Of a stretch of 56,707 bases of DNA, positions 7,581 to 15,865 are shown piece by piece (position 1 is the stretch's first letter; every line of letters starts with the position of its first letter). The notes beneath the pieces were generated by a model. That model made no database searches. It was not told the origin of the DNA and worked only from the letters and a program-made list of their open reading frames with translations. Position numbers and translations under genes: made by a program. Where the stretch lies: assembly GCA_934725835.1 (NCBI GenBank), contig CAKVCR010000002.1, forward strand, positions 1 through 56,707, read 5' to 3'. The DNA is from an uncultured Odoribacter sp. GTDB lineage: Bacteria > Bacteroidota > Bacteroidia > Bacteroidales > Marinifilaceae.

Positions 7581-7606
7581 GTCCCCACGCTATCAGGCGT
7601 GGGGAC
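7581..7606 (-). promoter_or_regulatory. DGR hairpin/cruciform downstream of VR
   Basis: Perfect 10-bp inverted repeat GTCCCCACGC / GCGTGGGGAC with a 6-nt loop, starting 17 nt past the target stop codon. In the Bordetella phage DGR a GC-rich hairpin at this position is required for efficient retrohoming. It could also attenuate transcription, but no T-run follows. Confidence 0.88.
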
Positions 7607-7622
7607 GATTGTTTAGATTTTG

Positions 7623-8699
7623 TTAGATTACGCAGGCGGGACGGCACCTATACGCGCTATTCGCGTTGAAACTGCCGACATAGCCGGAGGTGTCGACGCA
7701 CCAGGTGTTGCAGCTAAAGCCACGATACGCGGACGACAGGCGCACAACCTGCGCCGCTGATTGAGAGTTCAGTGCGTAGCTGATCAGGATGGGATAAGTC
7801 TGCCACCACTGGAACGGACCGCTTAATCCAGCTCCAACCGCCAGTTGCTTGTAGTAATCCCATGCTTCGCCTTCCAGACCAGCTGCGGCTTGTGGCTTGA
7901 TGTACATCTGCTCAATGCTAGGCAAGAAAATTTTCGCGTCATAGCTATCACTGGCAATGTTCTTATCAGGTTCACTGATTGTATTTAACGCGCGAGTGAT
8001 TTTCAGAGTTTCCATATAGCCAACAAAATCTTCAGGCAGACCAGCCATAAAGCCACGTACACTGTTCAGCTGATCAGGAGCCACATCGCCCTTATGCTTA
8101 GCAGTCCACCACTTACCCTTCTCTGCGGTGGAGTTCAGCCACTGAGGCATAGCGGCGTGCGTTTCACGATTGTAGCCATACCGCACAATGTTGCCGGTGG
8201 TATCCTTAATAGCACTATGATACACGGTCGGATTTGCAGTATAGTCGATGGTATCTCCGGTATTGACATTCAGCAGCTGGAAGCTACCGTCACCACTGGG
8301 ATTTGGAATATAGTAATACATACCTTCTTGAGCAGTCTCTTCAGTAGCCTTTTCATTCTCCTGATGGTCATACTGCACGCCCTCAACAGTCGCAAAGTGA
8401 GACTGCAAATAGATGGCGTTATGCTTAGTCGTTCCGTCTGACAGGACAGCATCACCGATATGCACAATATCCCATGGCATATCATACTTAGTGCCATCGG
8501 TTGCAGTATAATCGATAGTAATCTGATCTCCGATGCTAAAGTAGTCCTTTGCAAGGCCTGCGTCAGAGATTAACTTCATCTGGCGCAAGTCCTTGACATC
8601 AAACATGCGATCCTCAGCGAGATATTTCAGGTATGCGTTGCCGTCTGAAATTGCATCTAGCACCCTAAGCAGAGTTGCCTCTGTTCCAACCTTACCCAT
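7623..8699 (-). CDS. DGR target protein (variable tail-tip/receptor-binding protein)
   Basis: 358 aa, ATG 8699 after AGGAGGACTAATAT. The last about 41 residues are the VR-encoded segment. The preceding part (WWQTYPILISYALNSQSAAQVVRLSS) with Trp/Tyr-rich blocks resembles the C-type-lectin-like fold typical of DGR targets. Aligned with the TR, changed residues include N to Y, D to G, N to F, Y to C, N to D and NNN to GSF, while TSG and RCRP are constant. The gene follows baseplate genes, so it probably sits at the tail tip and binds host surface receptors. Confidence 0.92.
   Translation of the reverse strand: MGKVGTEATLLRVLDAISDGNAYLKYLAEDRMFDVKDLRQMKLISDAGLAKDYFSIGDQITIDYTATDGTKYDMPWDIVHIGDAVLSDGTTKHNAIYLQSHFATVEGVQYDHQENEKATEETAQEGMYYYIPNPSGDGSFQLLNVNTGDTIDYTANPTVYHSAIKDTTGNIVRYGYNRETHAAMPQWLNSTAEKGKWWTAKHKGDVAPDQLNSVRGFMAGLPEDFVGYMETLKITRALNTISEPDKNIASDSYDAKIFLPSIEQMYIKPQAAAGLEGEAWDYYKQLAVGAGLSGPFQWWQTYPILISYALNSQSAAQVVRLSSAYRGFSCNTWCVDTSGYVGSFNANSAYRCRPACVI
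7631..7753 (-). repeat. DGR variable repeat (VR)
   Basis: 123-bp counterpart of the TR, forming the 3' end of the target gene. Differences are concentrated at TR adenines. The TAA stop lies 8 nt past the repeat. The GC-rich end (CGGTGCCGTCCCGCC in sense) is unchanged except at one adenine and probably contains the initiation-of-homing sequence. Confidence 0.95.
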
Positions 8700-8702
8700 A
8701 TA

Positions 8703-9005
8703 TTAGTCCTCCTTCTGGCACAAATCGCCATTTTCATCCAGATAGAATCCCAAATGCCACTCGGCGGTTTCGATAGTTCCAGCCTTGATAGCAGTCTTTA
8801 GCGGACCGTCGTCATATACAGTATCCGTGTACTTGGGATTCGCAGGGATCGCATCTACCTTTTTCTTGGCAGCTGCGTCGTAGTCATTTGCAGACAGCCC
8901 CATGCCATCTACCTTTTCAACCTTGTTACCTAATTTATTTTCGTGGTCATCATGGACGGCCTTCAAATCCTCTAATGTAACAAGCAGGTCTTTTGTTTCT
9001 GCCAT
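8703..9005 (-). CDS. Baseplate/fibre-associated protein
   Basis: 100 aa from ATG 9005 with AGGAGG 6 nt upstream; the frame opens to 9023 but that start lacks a site. It opens KDLLVTLEDLKAVHDDHENK, similar to the LLVSLELLKVYHDYNE opening of the next upstream gene, so the two share an N-terminal module, perhaps a trimerisation or docking helix. Position next to the DGR target suggests a tail-tip component. Function inferred. Confidence 0.75.
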   Translation of the reverse strand: MAETKDLLVTLEDLKAVHDDHENKLGNKVEKVDGMGLSANDYDAAAKKKVDAIPANPKYTDTVYDDGPLKTAIKAGTIETAEWHLGFYLDENGDLCQKED

Positions 9006-9019
9006 TCTGATACCTCCTA

Positions 9020-9544
9020 TCATACAAGACTCAGAAACGCCTTTGTTTGTTCAACGGTAGCAATCGGTCTATCTTCTAAATCGTTCCAACTGCCGCTGAA
9101 ATCACTCTTGTTGTTCCAAGTCTTAATCTGCTCATCAGTAACTGTCCTGTGATCTTCATCATCTGCCATTTCAGATAAGTTTTTGATAATATCACCAGAC
9201 AGAGCAATCCCGATTTCCTTATAAGATACACGGTTGCCGCTATCAATAGTGATCCATCCGATGTAGTATTTTCCGTTCTTAAAATGCAAGTCTACGAAGT
9301 CAATAGCGGATGTGGATACATCCATGCAGAACATGATAGAGTCCCCATTCGAAACGCATACACGCTTGGTATTATCCGTAGACAAAGTATAGATATCCGT
9401 GAAGGACATAGATTTGTTCTCAGAGTCCTTCACAATACCATTCTCATATGTAAGACGGATATATTTGGAATAAGCAGATTCATTGTAGTCGTGATATACT
9501 TTCAGCAATTCGAGGGATACAAGCTTATCCTTAATATCAGTCAC
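9020..9544 (-). CDS. Tail-tip/fibre protein
   Basis: 174 aa with a GTG start and GAGGTGA about 7 nt upstream. The N-terminal DKLVSLELLKVYHDYNESAY module is shared with the downstream 100-aa protein; the middle is beta-rich, and the C-terminus carries WNNKSDFSGSWNDLEDRP, a motif common in phage baseplate/fibre proteins. Likely part of the receptor-binding apparatus with the DGR target. No enzymatic motif seen. Confidence 0.75.
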   Translation of the reverse strand: MTDIKDKLVSLELLKVYHDYNESAYSKYIRLTYENGIVKDSENKSMSFTDIYTLSTDNTKRVCVSNGDSIMFCMDVSTSAIDFVDLHFKNGKYYIGWITIDSGNRVSYKEIGIALSGDIIKNLSEMADDEDHRTVTDEQIKTWNNKSDFSGSWNDLEDRPIATVEQTKAFLSLV

Positions 9545-9554
9545 TCAAATCACC

Positions 9555-9833
9555 TCAGATTCCAAGATACTCCTGAGTATCCTCCAGAGACGCAATGTCG
9601 TCGTAACCTATACCGCCTGCGGAGCCGCCGCCAGTCGGAGCAGTGTATACAACCCATTTCTTTTGATTAGACAGAATATAAAGAGCCTGTTCGCCTTCTG
9701 CGTTTAGCACAAGAGCAGTGGAACCCGCTGCCAGCTTTTCTGTCTCAATGGCATTCATGTCGCTGATAGTGTCGCATACGAACTTCTTATAATTGTAGTC
9801 ATACACGTTACCTTTTTTTACTGCGTTATACAT
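9555..9833 (-). CDS. Small baseplate/tail accessory protein
   Basis: 92 aa, ATG after GAAGGAGGGATTGC. Beta-rich N-terminal domain with LYILSNQKKWVVYT, a Gly-rich linker (GGGSAGGIG), and a C-terminal EDTQEYLGI resembling the EEMKQYLGI end of the neighbouring protein. The shared ending suggests a common docking motif. Probably structural. Confidence 0.7.
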   Translation of the reverse strand: MYNAVKKGNVYDYNYKKFVCDTISDMNAIETEKLAAGSTALVLNAEGEQALYILSNQKKWVVYTAPTGGGSAGGIGYDDIASLEDTQEYLGI

Positions 9834-9847
9834 GCAATCCCTCCTTC

Positions 9848-10231
9848 TTATTTAATACCAAGATATTGCTTCATCTCTTCGACAGTGGCAAATACATAAT
9901 CCCAGTCCTTACCATCGATGCGGTATTCGGAGCGTTTTGCACTCAATGCGAGTGCGTCCGTTACTGCAGAGGTCAAACCCATATTGCCGCGAAGAAGCAG
10001 CTCAAATGTGCCGCTGTGAATTTCAGACGGCAGATATACACTGTTATTTCCGTCAAGTTCTCGGTTAATTGCTTCTCCGTCCTGAATAAACTGCGCCTTC
10101 TTTTCAAGCCCAGTCCATTCGTCAGAGAGGATAAATGTAAACTTAATGAAGTTCATCGTCCCTTCTACAAATGTTCTGCAATTTGTAGCGATTCTAAGCT
10201 TTTGACCAATTACGTTAATGAAGACTTCCAT
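9848..10231 (-). CDS. BppU-like baseplate protein
   Basis: 127 aa; GAGGTGA lies upstream of ATG 10231. A compact beta domain with FIKFTFILSDEWTGLEKKAQF resembles the N-terminal domain of phage baseplate upper proteins, which hold receptor-binding proteins to the tail. The C-terminal EEMKQYLGIK may dock a partner. Assigned from sequence style and gene order. Confidence 0.7.
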   Translation of the reverse strand: MEVFINVIGQKLRIATNCRTFVEGTMNFIKFTFILSDEWTGLEKKAQFIQDGEAINRELDGNNSVYLPSEIHSGTFELLLRGNMGLTSAVTDALALSAKRSEYRIDGKDWDYVFATVEEMKQYLGIK

Positions 10232-10256
10232 TCATTCTCACCTCTATTCGCATCGG

Positions 10257-10772
10257 TCATTCAACAATATCATTCCCGTGTTCATCGAGCCGACCGATAA
10301 CATGAACATCTTGATCCACCTTTGCAATAAGTGGCTTCACATACCAGTTCTGATGGTACTTGTTTACATATTCATCAACCATCTCATGCAAGGACGTCCA
10401 TTCGCGGACGGTCATTGTTCCGTTTGCTAGTGCTGTTTCAGCAGCTACTGTAATTTGATGGCGCAGTTCTTTAATTTTAGTTTCTCGCTGCTCATCGAGA
10501 GCAAACTTAATTTCAGAAAGCTGTTGTGTGATTCCTTCAATCGCACCTGCGAACTGGCCTTTGATATCCTCAAGCTCACGGTCGTGGTCTTCAACTTTCT
10601 GCTTCAATTGATCTCGCTCCTCTCTGATTTCAGTGTAGCTGTCATGCAAGTGAATAATCATAGAGATGACTTTCCAAATACCCACTCCGATGATACCAAT
10701 CGCGGTAACAACTGCGATGATGGTACCAATGGAGATATTGGACAGCCAATTCAAAACCGTTTCAGTGTCCAT
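10257..10772 (-). CDS. Membrane-anchored coiled-coil protein (possible holin partner)
   Basis: 171 aa, AGGAGGTG before ATG 10772. One N-terminal span (about 12-37, IGTIIAVVTAIGIIGVGIWKVI) is followed by a long coiled coil (EERDQLKQKVEDHDRELEDIK) and a basic region. It is adjacent to the endolysin gene. Could be a single-span holin, antiholin or membrane-tethered structural protein; the topology does not decide. Confidence 0.65.
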   Translation of the reverse strand: MDTETVLNWLSNISIGTIIAVVTAIGIIGVGIWKVISMIIHLHDSYTEIREERDQLKQKVEDHDRELEDIKGQFAGAIEGITQQLSEIKFALDEQRETKIKELRHQITVAAETALANGTMTVREWTSLHEMVDEYVNKYHQNWYVKPLIAKVDQDVHVIGRLDEHGNDIVE

Positions 10773-10807
10773 TTTTCACCTCCTGGTGTTCTTTTTCATT
10801 TGTGAAA

Positions 10808-12265
10808 TCACGGTTTCATACAATAATCCAGGGAGATCCAGCCACGGCCATCTGCGAGCTTACCCCACTTGGTAGCCCCAGTGCCGGATGATTCTGAAAC
10901 GATTGTATATGTCCCCCTATCTCTGATGGAGCCAGTGATTGGGTAGTTCGTGCCAGCACCCTTCCGAATATTCAATACGGAAGCGTTCACCTTGATAGAG
11001 TAACCGGAGGCGTTCTTCTCCTGAAGCATCTTCGTAATGGCCGTCAGGGTCAAATATCCGGCAATACCATCTGCGCCAAGTCCATGCTCACTCTGGAACT
11101 TTCTGACAGCAAGTGCTGTTGCATTGCCATAGCTCCCATCCGCACCGTATTTACCGCAGCTATAACCGAGAGCAATCAAATTCTCTTGCAGAGTCTTTAC
11201 CTTGGCACCAGAACTGCCAATTGCCAGAATATAGTTATCGCCGGTTGCCGTGGATGTGGAACCTGCAGATGTGTTGCTACCTGTAGAGCCGGAATATGCG
11301 CCAAAGGTAGTGCGTGCGGCACATGCCTGTCCATACCAATAGGACTTGTAATCCCTCGTGTCGATATGCACGAAGTGCCCATCTGCGGACGTCTCGTACA
11401 ATCCAATACCCAAGATACCAATAGACTCGGCATACTGAGCAACAGTCCTCGGAGTTACACCTTGAACAACAATATCGGCGGCATCGCCTTTGCTATGCCT
11501 GGAGCCTGTGGCGCCTCCAACATTCCGATTATGTACGATACAGCGGTATCCGCTTGTGATAGTGATTGGCTTACCAAAGTGCGCCCTGATTTGCTCAAGA
11601 TACTGAACGAGCTTTTCATTTATAATTGTGCTACCGCAGCACCCATTTCCGTGACAGTCAAACTCACTGGAACTGAAATGTTCAGACAGCTTTTGATTTG
11701 CTTTTTTATTTACAGTTATGTAACCCATATTCTTTTTCACCTCTGTGTTCTTTGCGTACCTGTCATAATACCGCTGTGCGTAAGAAGCCCGGAGATTTTG
11801 TACGGATAATCCAGCGTCTAGTGGACATTCGTACTTTAGCAGCATTGCATTTGAAGCCTCCAGAACCGAGCCAGCCGTTTTCAAAGTAGTCAGCACAGAA
11901 GTGAAGCTTTCGGTCAATTCCTTATAGAGATAGTCGAGCTGCATCTCCATGTCGGAGACAGATACACCGCGTCCTTTTGCATAAGCAAGAAGCCCCTGCT
12001 TTCGACTCCACCAAGTCCATTGCGCCAAGCCGTAACCGAATCCGTCTGTGACGAATTTTGTATAGCTTCCGTTATCAACCGCCGCTGTATACGACTCGTC
12101 GGTATAACCAGATGTGCGCTCATAGTTATCCTCCAGATTCTTTGAGTTCAATGCCGATTCGCAGTCCAGACTGGACAGAACACCTGCACAGCCATACTCG
12201 TTCATGCCTTTCGACTTGCAGTAGTTCCAAATCTTTTCGGCATTTGTTGCTCCGACTAGAGACAT
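10808..12265 (-). CDS. Modular endolysin: tail lysozyme, M15 peptidase, PG-binding, SH3b
   Basis: 485 aa in four parts. Residues 1-175 look like the phage tail lysozyme domain. Residues 190-310 form an M15 peptidase with the zinc ligands in SRHSKGDAAD (His257, Asp264) and HFVHID (His300). Residues 343-415 are a peptidoglycan-binding domain (IGSSGAKVKTLQENL). Residues 423-485 are an SH3b domain (ASVLNIRKGAG). Together they would cleave glycan and stem peptide and hold the enzyme on the wall. No signal peptide, so export depends on the neighbouring holin. AAGGTGG precedes the ATG. Confidence 0.93.
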   Translation of the reverse strand: MSLVGATNAEKIWNYCKSKGMNEYGCAGVLSSLDCESALNSKNLEDNYERTSGYTDESYTAAVDNGSYTKFVTDGFGYGLAQWTWWSRKQGLLAYAKGRGVSVSDMEMQLDYLYKELTESFTSVLTTLKTAGSVLEASNAMLLKYECPLDAGLSVQNLRASYAQRYYDRYAKNTEVKKNMGYITVNKKANQKLSEHFSSSEFDCHGNGCCGSTIINEKLVQYLEQIRAHFGKPITITSGYRCIVHNRNVGGATGSRHSKGDAADIVVQGVTPRTVAQYAESIGILGIGLYETSADGHFVHIDTRDYKSYWYGQACAARTTFGAYSGSTGSNTSAGSTSTATGDNYILAIGSSGAKVKTLQENLIALGYSCGKYGADGSYGNATALAVRKFQSEHGLGADGIAGYLTLTAITKMLQEKNASGYSIKVNASVLNIRKGAGTNYPITGSIRDRGTYTIVSESSGTGATKWGKLADGRGWISLDYCMKP

Positions 12266-12288
12266 ATTGTCACCACCTTAATGAAAAT

Positions 12289-12308
12289 CGGGCGGAAATA
12301 TCCGCCCG
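12289..12308 (-). terminator. Hairpin between holin and endolysin genes
   Basis: 7-bp GC stem CGGGCGG / CCGCCCG followed in the minus-strand sense by ATTTTC. Probably a partial terminator adjusting endolysin expression. Confidence 0.6.
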
Positions 12309-12311
12309 TTG

Positions 12312-12704
12312 TTAAGTCAGATGTTCCTGGTTCTTGCTGAAAATCTCCCGCATCTCAACCAGAGCGGCATCGATCATCTTATCAATTTCAGCAATCAGAG
12401 TCTCCTGATCGGTAACACGATTCAGAATGGGGTATTTCTGGAAGATAGCGTCGATAACCTCAGAACGCTTTACAGCACCGGCCTGCACCCATGCGTTGTA
12501 GTCTTTCTCGGCCTGAGTCACCAGCTTCAGCATTGTTTCGCCTAGCTGCTTCTTTGCAATTGCAATTTTCTCGTCGTCAGACATATTCAGATAGGCAGCA
12601 ACTTTCTTGCCGACCGCCAGTAATAGTCCAATGATGACAATGATTTCTGTCCAATGATTATTCACGAACATCAGAAAATTCATAAAACCATCCATAATAT
12701 TCAT
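12312..12704 (-). CDS. LLH-type phage holin
   Basis: 130 aa; AAGGAG sits 6 nt before ATG 12704. One hydrophobic span (about 19-36, TEIIVIIGLLLAVGKKVA) is followed by a helical cytoplasmic domain (QLGETMLKLVTQAEKDYN), matching the LLH holin family pattern. Holins form membrane lesions that release the endolysin. It directly precedes the endolysin gene in the leftward transcript. Confidence 0.8.
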   Translation of the reverse strand: MNIMDGFMNFLMFVNNHWTEIIVIIGLLLAVGKKVAAYLNMSDDEKIAIAKKQLGETMLKLVTQAEKDYNAWVQAGAVKRSEVIDAIFQKYPILNRVTDQETLIAEIDKMIDAALVEMREIFSKNQEHLT

Positions 12705-12714
12705 ACCTTACTCC

Positions 12715-13095
12715 TTATCCGACGGCTTCTTCTCCGCCGCCCGTTTCGATTTGAGACATTGCTGTCTCGTACACAATTCCGCCAGCTGTGTTCTCACACT
12801 TTGATTTATAGTAGTAGCTCAAAATCGTAGGTACCAAAGTGGTTGGGACTCCGGCGAGAACATAGAGAAAGCTCGTGTCTTTTGTGACAGCAAAAGCGTA
12901 TTCGCAGAACCAGATAATTTCCACACATAACAAAACAGCCGTCCATAGGAGCAACTTGCTCGTGGACGGTAGTTTCATTTTGTGGCGATATTTTGAGCGT
13001 TCTCTTTTCAAACTCTGTTTTCGTGCTACGCTTGCATTATCCATTCGGATTGCCACGAGTCGCTTTTCATATTCCTGCTTTGACAGATATGCCAT
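12715..13095 (-). CDS. Two-span membrane protein
   Basis: 126 aa. A basic N-terminus (KRERSKYRHKMK) precedes two hydrophobic segments (about 50-68 and 76-94). Start and upstream stop share TGATG, so translation is coupled. Position before the holin suggests a second holin or antiholin, but no family is recognised. Confidence 0.65.
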   Translation of the reverse strand: MAYLSKQEYEKRLVAIRMDNASVARKQSLKRERSKYRHKMKLPSTSKLLLWTAVLLCVEIIWFCEYAFAVTKDTSFLYVLAGVPTTLVPTILSYYYKSKCENTAGGIVYETAMSQIETGGGEEAVG

Positions 13096-13301
13096 CAGGT
13101 ATCACCTTTCTTCTGTGCGTTCTTATAGCGTTCCATATCGGATTCAAGCTGCTTCTGTGCCAGGACCTTTACATCCGCATAGAAATCCTTTAAGATGGAC
13201 TCGATGACAAAATAGGGGAGTGGGCAATCGTTGATTAACTCTTGCATCTCCTGAATAAATTCCTGCCTGGCAACTGTAATCGGCTTCATAGTATTACTCA
13301 T
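13095..13301 (-). CDS. Small helical protein upstream of lysis genes
   Basis: 68 aa from ATG 13301 (AAAGGAA just upstream); a longer frame overlaps the fibre gene and is unsupported. It contains QEFIQEMQELINDCPLPYFV and ends in a basic stretch, as in short pre-holin proteins of Firmicutes phages. Function unknown. Confidence 0.65.
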   Translation of the reverse strand: MSNTMKPITVARQEFIQEMQELINDCPLPYFVIESILKDFYADVKVLAQKQLESDMERYKNAQKKGDT

Positions 13302-13314
13302 AATTCCTTTTCTC

Positions 13315-14292
13315 CTAACTGCATGTATTCCATGTGCCTCCGGAATATAGCATCGGCTTGTACAATGCCCATCCGTATTGAGAGGTATATATATATACCT
13401 GATATTTATTAAAAGAACCGCTGCTATCTCGAATATAAACGACGCCGGATTGTCGTGCGCTTGCAGCCACTGTAACATTTCCAGATACGCTGATACTGAC
13501 TGTGTTCGTTAAAGCATACGAACTGCCATTCACGGTGAAACTTACAAAATCATATCCATTACTAAGCGATGCAGAAATACTGATGTTTGTTCCATACGGA
13601 ATCGAACTACCATTACTATATATCGTGCTTCCGCTCTTTACCGTTACGGCAATACCGGCTGTTTGACTGATTGATAATGTATAGTTTCGGATTGTACCGG
13701 TTATAGTTGCGGTAACGTTTCCGGTTACATTATAGGTAGTCCCATAAGCGAGTGTTGCGCCAGATACCGATAAATTGTACCCTGAATATTTTGTGCCGTT
13801 TGTGATTGTTACAGTGAACGTGATCTGCGAACCAACGGTTGGCGACGAATTGTTAACGGTACATGATATCCCATCGCTATAGCTATTTTGGATAGATACA
13901 GAGACTTTAGGCCTGTCCAATTGTAAAGAGTAGATTGTACCGGACATTCTTCTTGTCCCGTATGACGAGCTATAGAATCCAGCATAGAACGTAGCTCCGA
14001 AATACGCAGCGCCCGATGTATCTGAAGACACGGTTGTTTGTACTGTGCAGATGTGTACGAACGAGCCTCCACTAAACACAAGTCTACCATTTGTATAAGT
14101 CCTCGTCCAAGATGGTGCGCCATACTGGATATTTGTACTGCCGGTATAGTCCTTCCGCCTGGCATATAGTGACATCGTGACTGTGTGTGTTGTTCCGTAG
14201 TTTAATGTGCTGCTCCAGTCAACATACGCCTCAACGCAATTCGGACTTTTATTGTTATACGGTTCTGTAAGGTTAAATCTTCCACTTGCCAT
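13315..14292 (-). CDS. Ig-like repeat tail/fibre protein
   Basis: 325 aa, Ser/Thr/Gly/Tyr-rich and almost all beta. The first about 130 residues match the fold style of the N-terminus of the upstream DUF859-like protein (NYGTTHTVTMSLYARRKDYTG). Then follow two repeat-type domains (SISQTAGIAVTVKSG; GYDFVSFTVNGSS) of the kind seen in bacterial surface repeats. Likely a minor tail adhesin. Confidence 0.8.
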   Translation of the reverse strand: MASGRFNLTEPYNNKSPNCVEAYVDWSSTLNYGTTHTVTMSLYARRKDYTGSTNIQYGAPSWTRTYTNGRLVFSGGSFVHICTVQTTVSSDTSGAAYFGATFYAGFYSSSYGTRRMSGTIYSLQLDRPKVSVSIQNSYSDGISCTVNNSSPTVGSQITFTVTITNGTKYSGYNLSVSGATLAYGTTYNVTGNVTATITGTIRNYTLSISQTAGIAVTVKSGSTIYSNGSSIPYGTNISISASLSNGYDFVSFTVNGSSYALTNTVSISVSGNVTVAASARQSGVVYIRDSSGSFNKYQVYIYTSQYGWALYKPMLYSGGTWNTCS

Positions 14293-14305
14293 ATAGTACC
14301 CTCAG

Positions 14306-15856
14306 TCACATTTTCTTAAAGAAGATTTGACCTTCTTGTCCATATGCCGGAAGACTTGATCCATACATATTTGACGGCAAAATTCGCATTATACTCTGCA
14401 TAAACTGTTCTAGCGTTAGCTCTCCAATCTTTACACCCTTATAAAATGTCGTATCCATGTTGACTTCCATTCCAGGATTCTCGCAGATTTTTCCAACACC
14501 GAGTCCATCACCGCCTTGCTTAAAGTCCAGCAGAACAGCCGCTGTTGAAACGAATACGGTTTTCTCTGCTGCGTTCCCAACTGAATCTGTCAAAACGACC
14601 TTGAATGTATAGGAATGCGCATCATCCATAGTGACGTTCGGAATATATGCTGTATTATTTGTAATCGCCCATCCGCCGCTCCACGAAGTATTGCCTGACA
14701 CCCTGTAATACAGAATTGCCGAGCCGCCATTTTTACCGCCAACGACATCGTATCCGAAAATGGCTTTTAGAATTACTTTTCCAGTTGCTGTGCCGTTGTT
14801 CTTTTCTCGTTCTGCCGTAAGCTGTGAAACATACGGCGCAAAATAAGAAGAGAACGTAATTGGTGTTGTAGTAACAGAATCGGAGCGTCTTCCTCGGCTA
14901 TCTACACAGGTTATCGTGAGAACCTTTTGGCCGGAAGACTGAATGATTGCGCCTACATAACTTAAAGAAGAAGTGCTGATTGTCTCGGCATACGCCCCTT
15001 CAATAATAAACCTGGAAATGGTAGAACCGTATGAGCCTGATGCGCTTGCAACGACTTTTAGCCTTGTAAAACCGGCAACGGCGATGCCCCACCCATTGAC
15101 AGTGGCATTTTCGCTGTTGTCAATAGAGGCAGACCTGCTTGATATCCACGGTTTTACATTTGCGGGGACCGTCACCGTGAAGTTAACAGATGAGGCAGAG
15201 CCGACTTGTGCCGTACAGTTGCTATTGCTGTATGTATAGAGCGTAACTGTCATCGTCGCCGACTCAGCGTTTGGAATCTGGCTTGCCACTCCGAGCGGGA
15301 TTGTATACCCTGTGTATGTATATGTTGAAGTTGTACCAGGATGTATAGGCGCTGTCATATCAGACCATGAGCCAAGTGAAAAGCGTAGCTTATGGTACAT
15401 GGAAGAGGAGGGAGATTTCCATGTCACGCTGCACGCAGAGCCGAATTGTGTGTTTCCGGCCCCCGATAGTGTGGTATCACCCTGCTCTACAGTTAAGCCA
15501 CTGATAGACGTAATCGTTCCACTGATTGTTTTATTGCCCGAACTTGGCGACACGACGGTTGCACTGAAGCTGAAACTGATAGAGGCGGATGTTGAACCGT
15601 ATGGGAGATTGACATAGAACTCGTCGTTATAGATTGTGTATCCGCCGCCGTCAATAGAAGATCCGTTTGTATATGACTCATCGCCGTTGAGGTTTACGCT
15701 AAACCCGAATGTTCTTGCACCGCTGTAATCAATAGGCTTTACGAAGACGGACAGGCGCACCTTCCTTTGTGTGCCTGTCCTTGTTACTTCTGATACACTT
15801 GCAGAGGCTTGTAAGACCCCTGTAGAGCCACCGTAAGATAAATTACAACTAGCCAT
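14306..15856 (-). CDS. DUF859-like minor structural (tail fibre) protein
   Basis: 516 aa, AGGAGG before the ATG. Beta-rich Ig-like domains lead to a C-terminal module with VLLDFKQGGDGLGVGKICE, which I recognise from DUF859 phage minor structural proteins, followed by a short tip domain. Expected at the distal tail as a fibre. It shares its N-terminal architecture with the next gene. Confidence 0.88.
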   Translation of the reverse strand: MASCNLSYGGSTGVLQASASVSEVTRTGTQRKVRLSVFVKPIDYSGARTFGFSVNLNGDESYTNGSSIDGGGYTIYNDEFYVNLPYGSTSASISFSFSATVVSPSSGNKTISGTITSISGLTVEQGDTTLSGAGNTQFGSACSVTWKSPSSSMYHKLRFSLGSWSDMTAPIHPGTTSTYTYTGYTIPLGVASQIPNAESATMTVTLYTYSNSNCTAQVGSASSVNFTVTVPANVKPWISSRSASIDNSENATVNGWGIAVAGFTRLKVVASASGSYGSTISRFIIEGAYAETISTSSLSYVGAIIQSSGQKVLTITCVDSRGRRSDSVTTTPITFSSYFAPYVSQLTAEREKNNGTATGKVILKAIFGYDVVGGKNGGSAILYYRVSGNTSWSGGWAITNNTAYIPNVTMDDAHSYTFKVVLTDSVGNAAEKTVFVSTAAVLLDFKQGGDGLGVGKICENPGMEVNMDTTFYKGVKIGELTLEQFMQSIMRILPSNMYGSSLPAYGQEGQIFFKKM

Positions 15857-15865
15857 TTATTCCTC

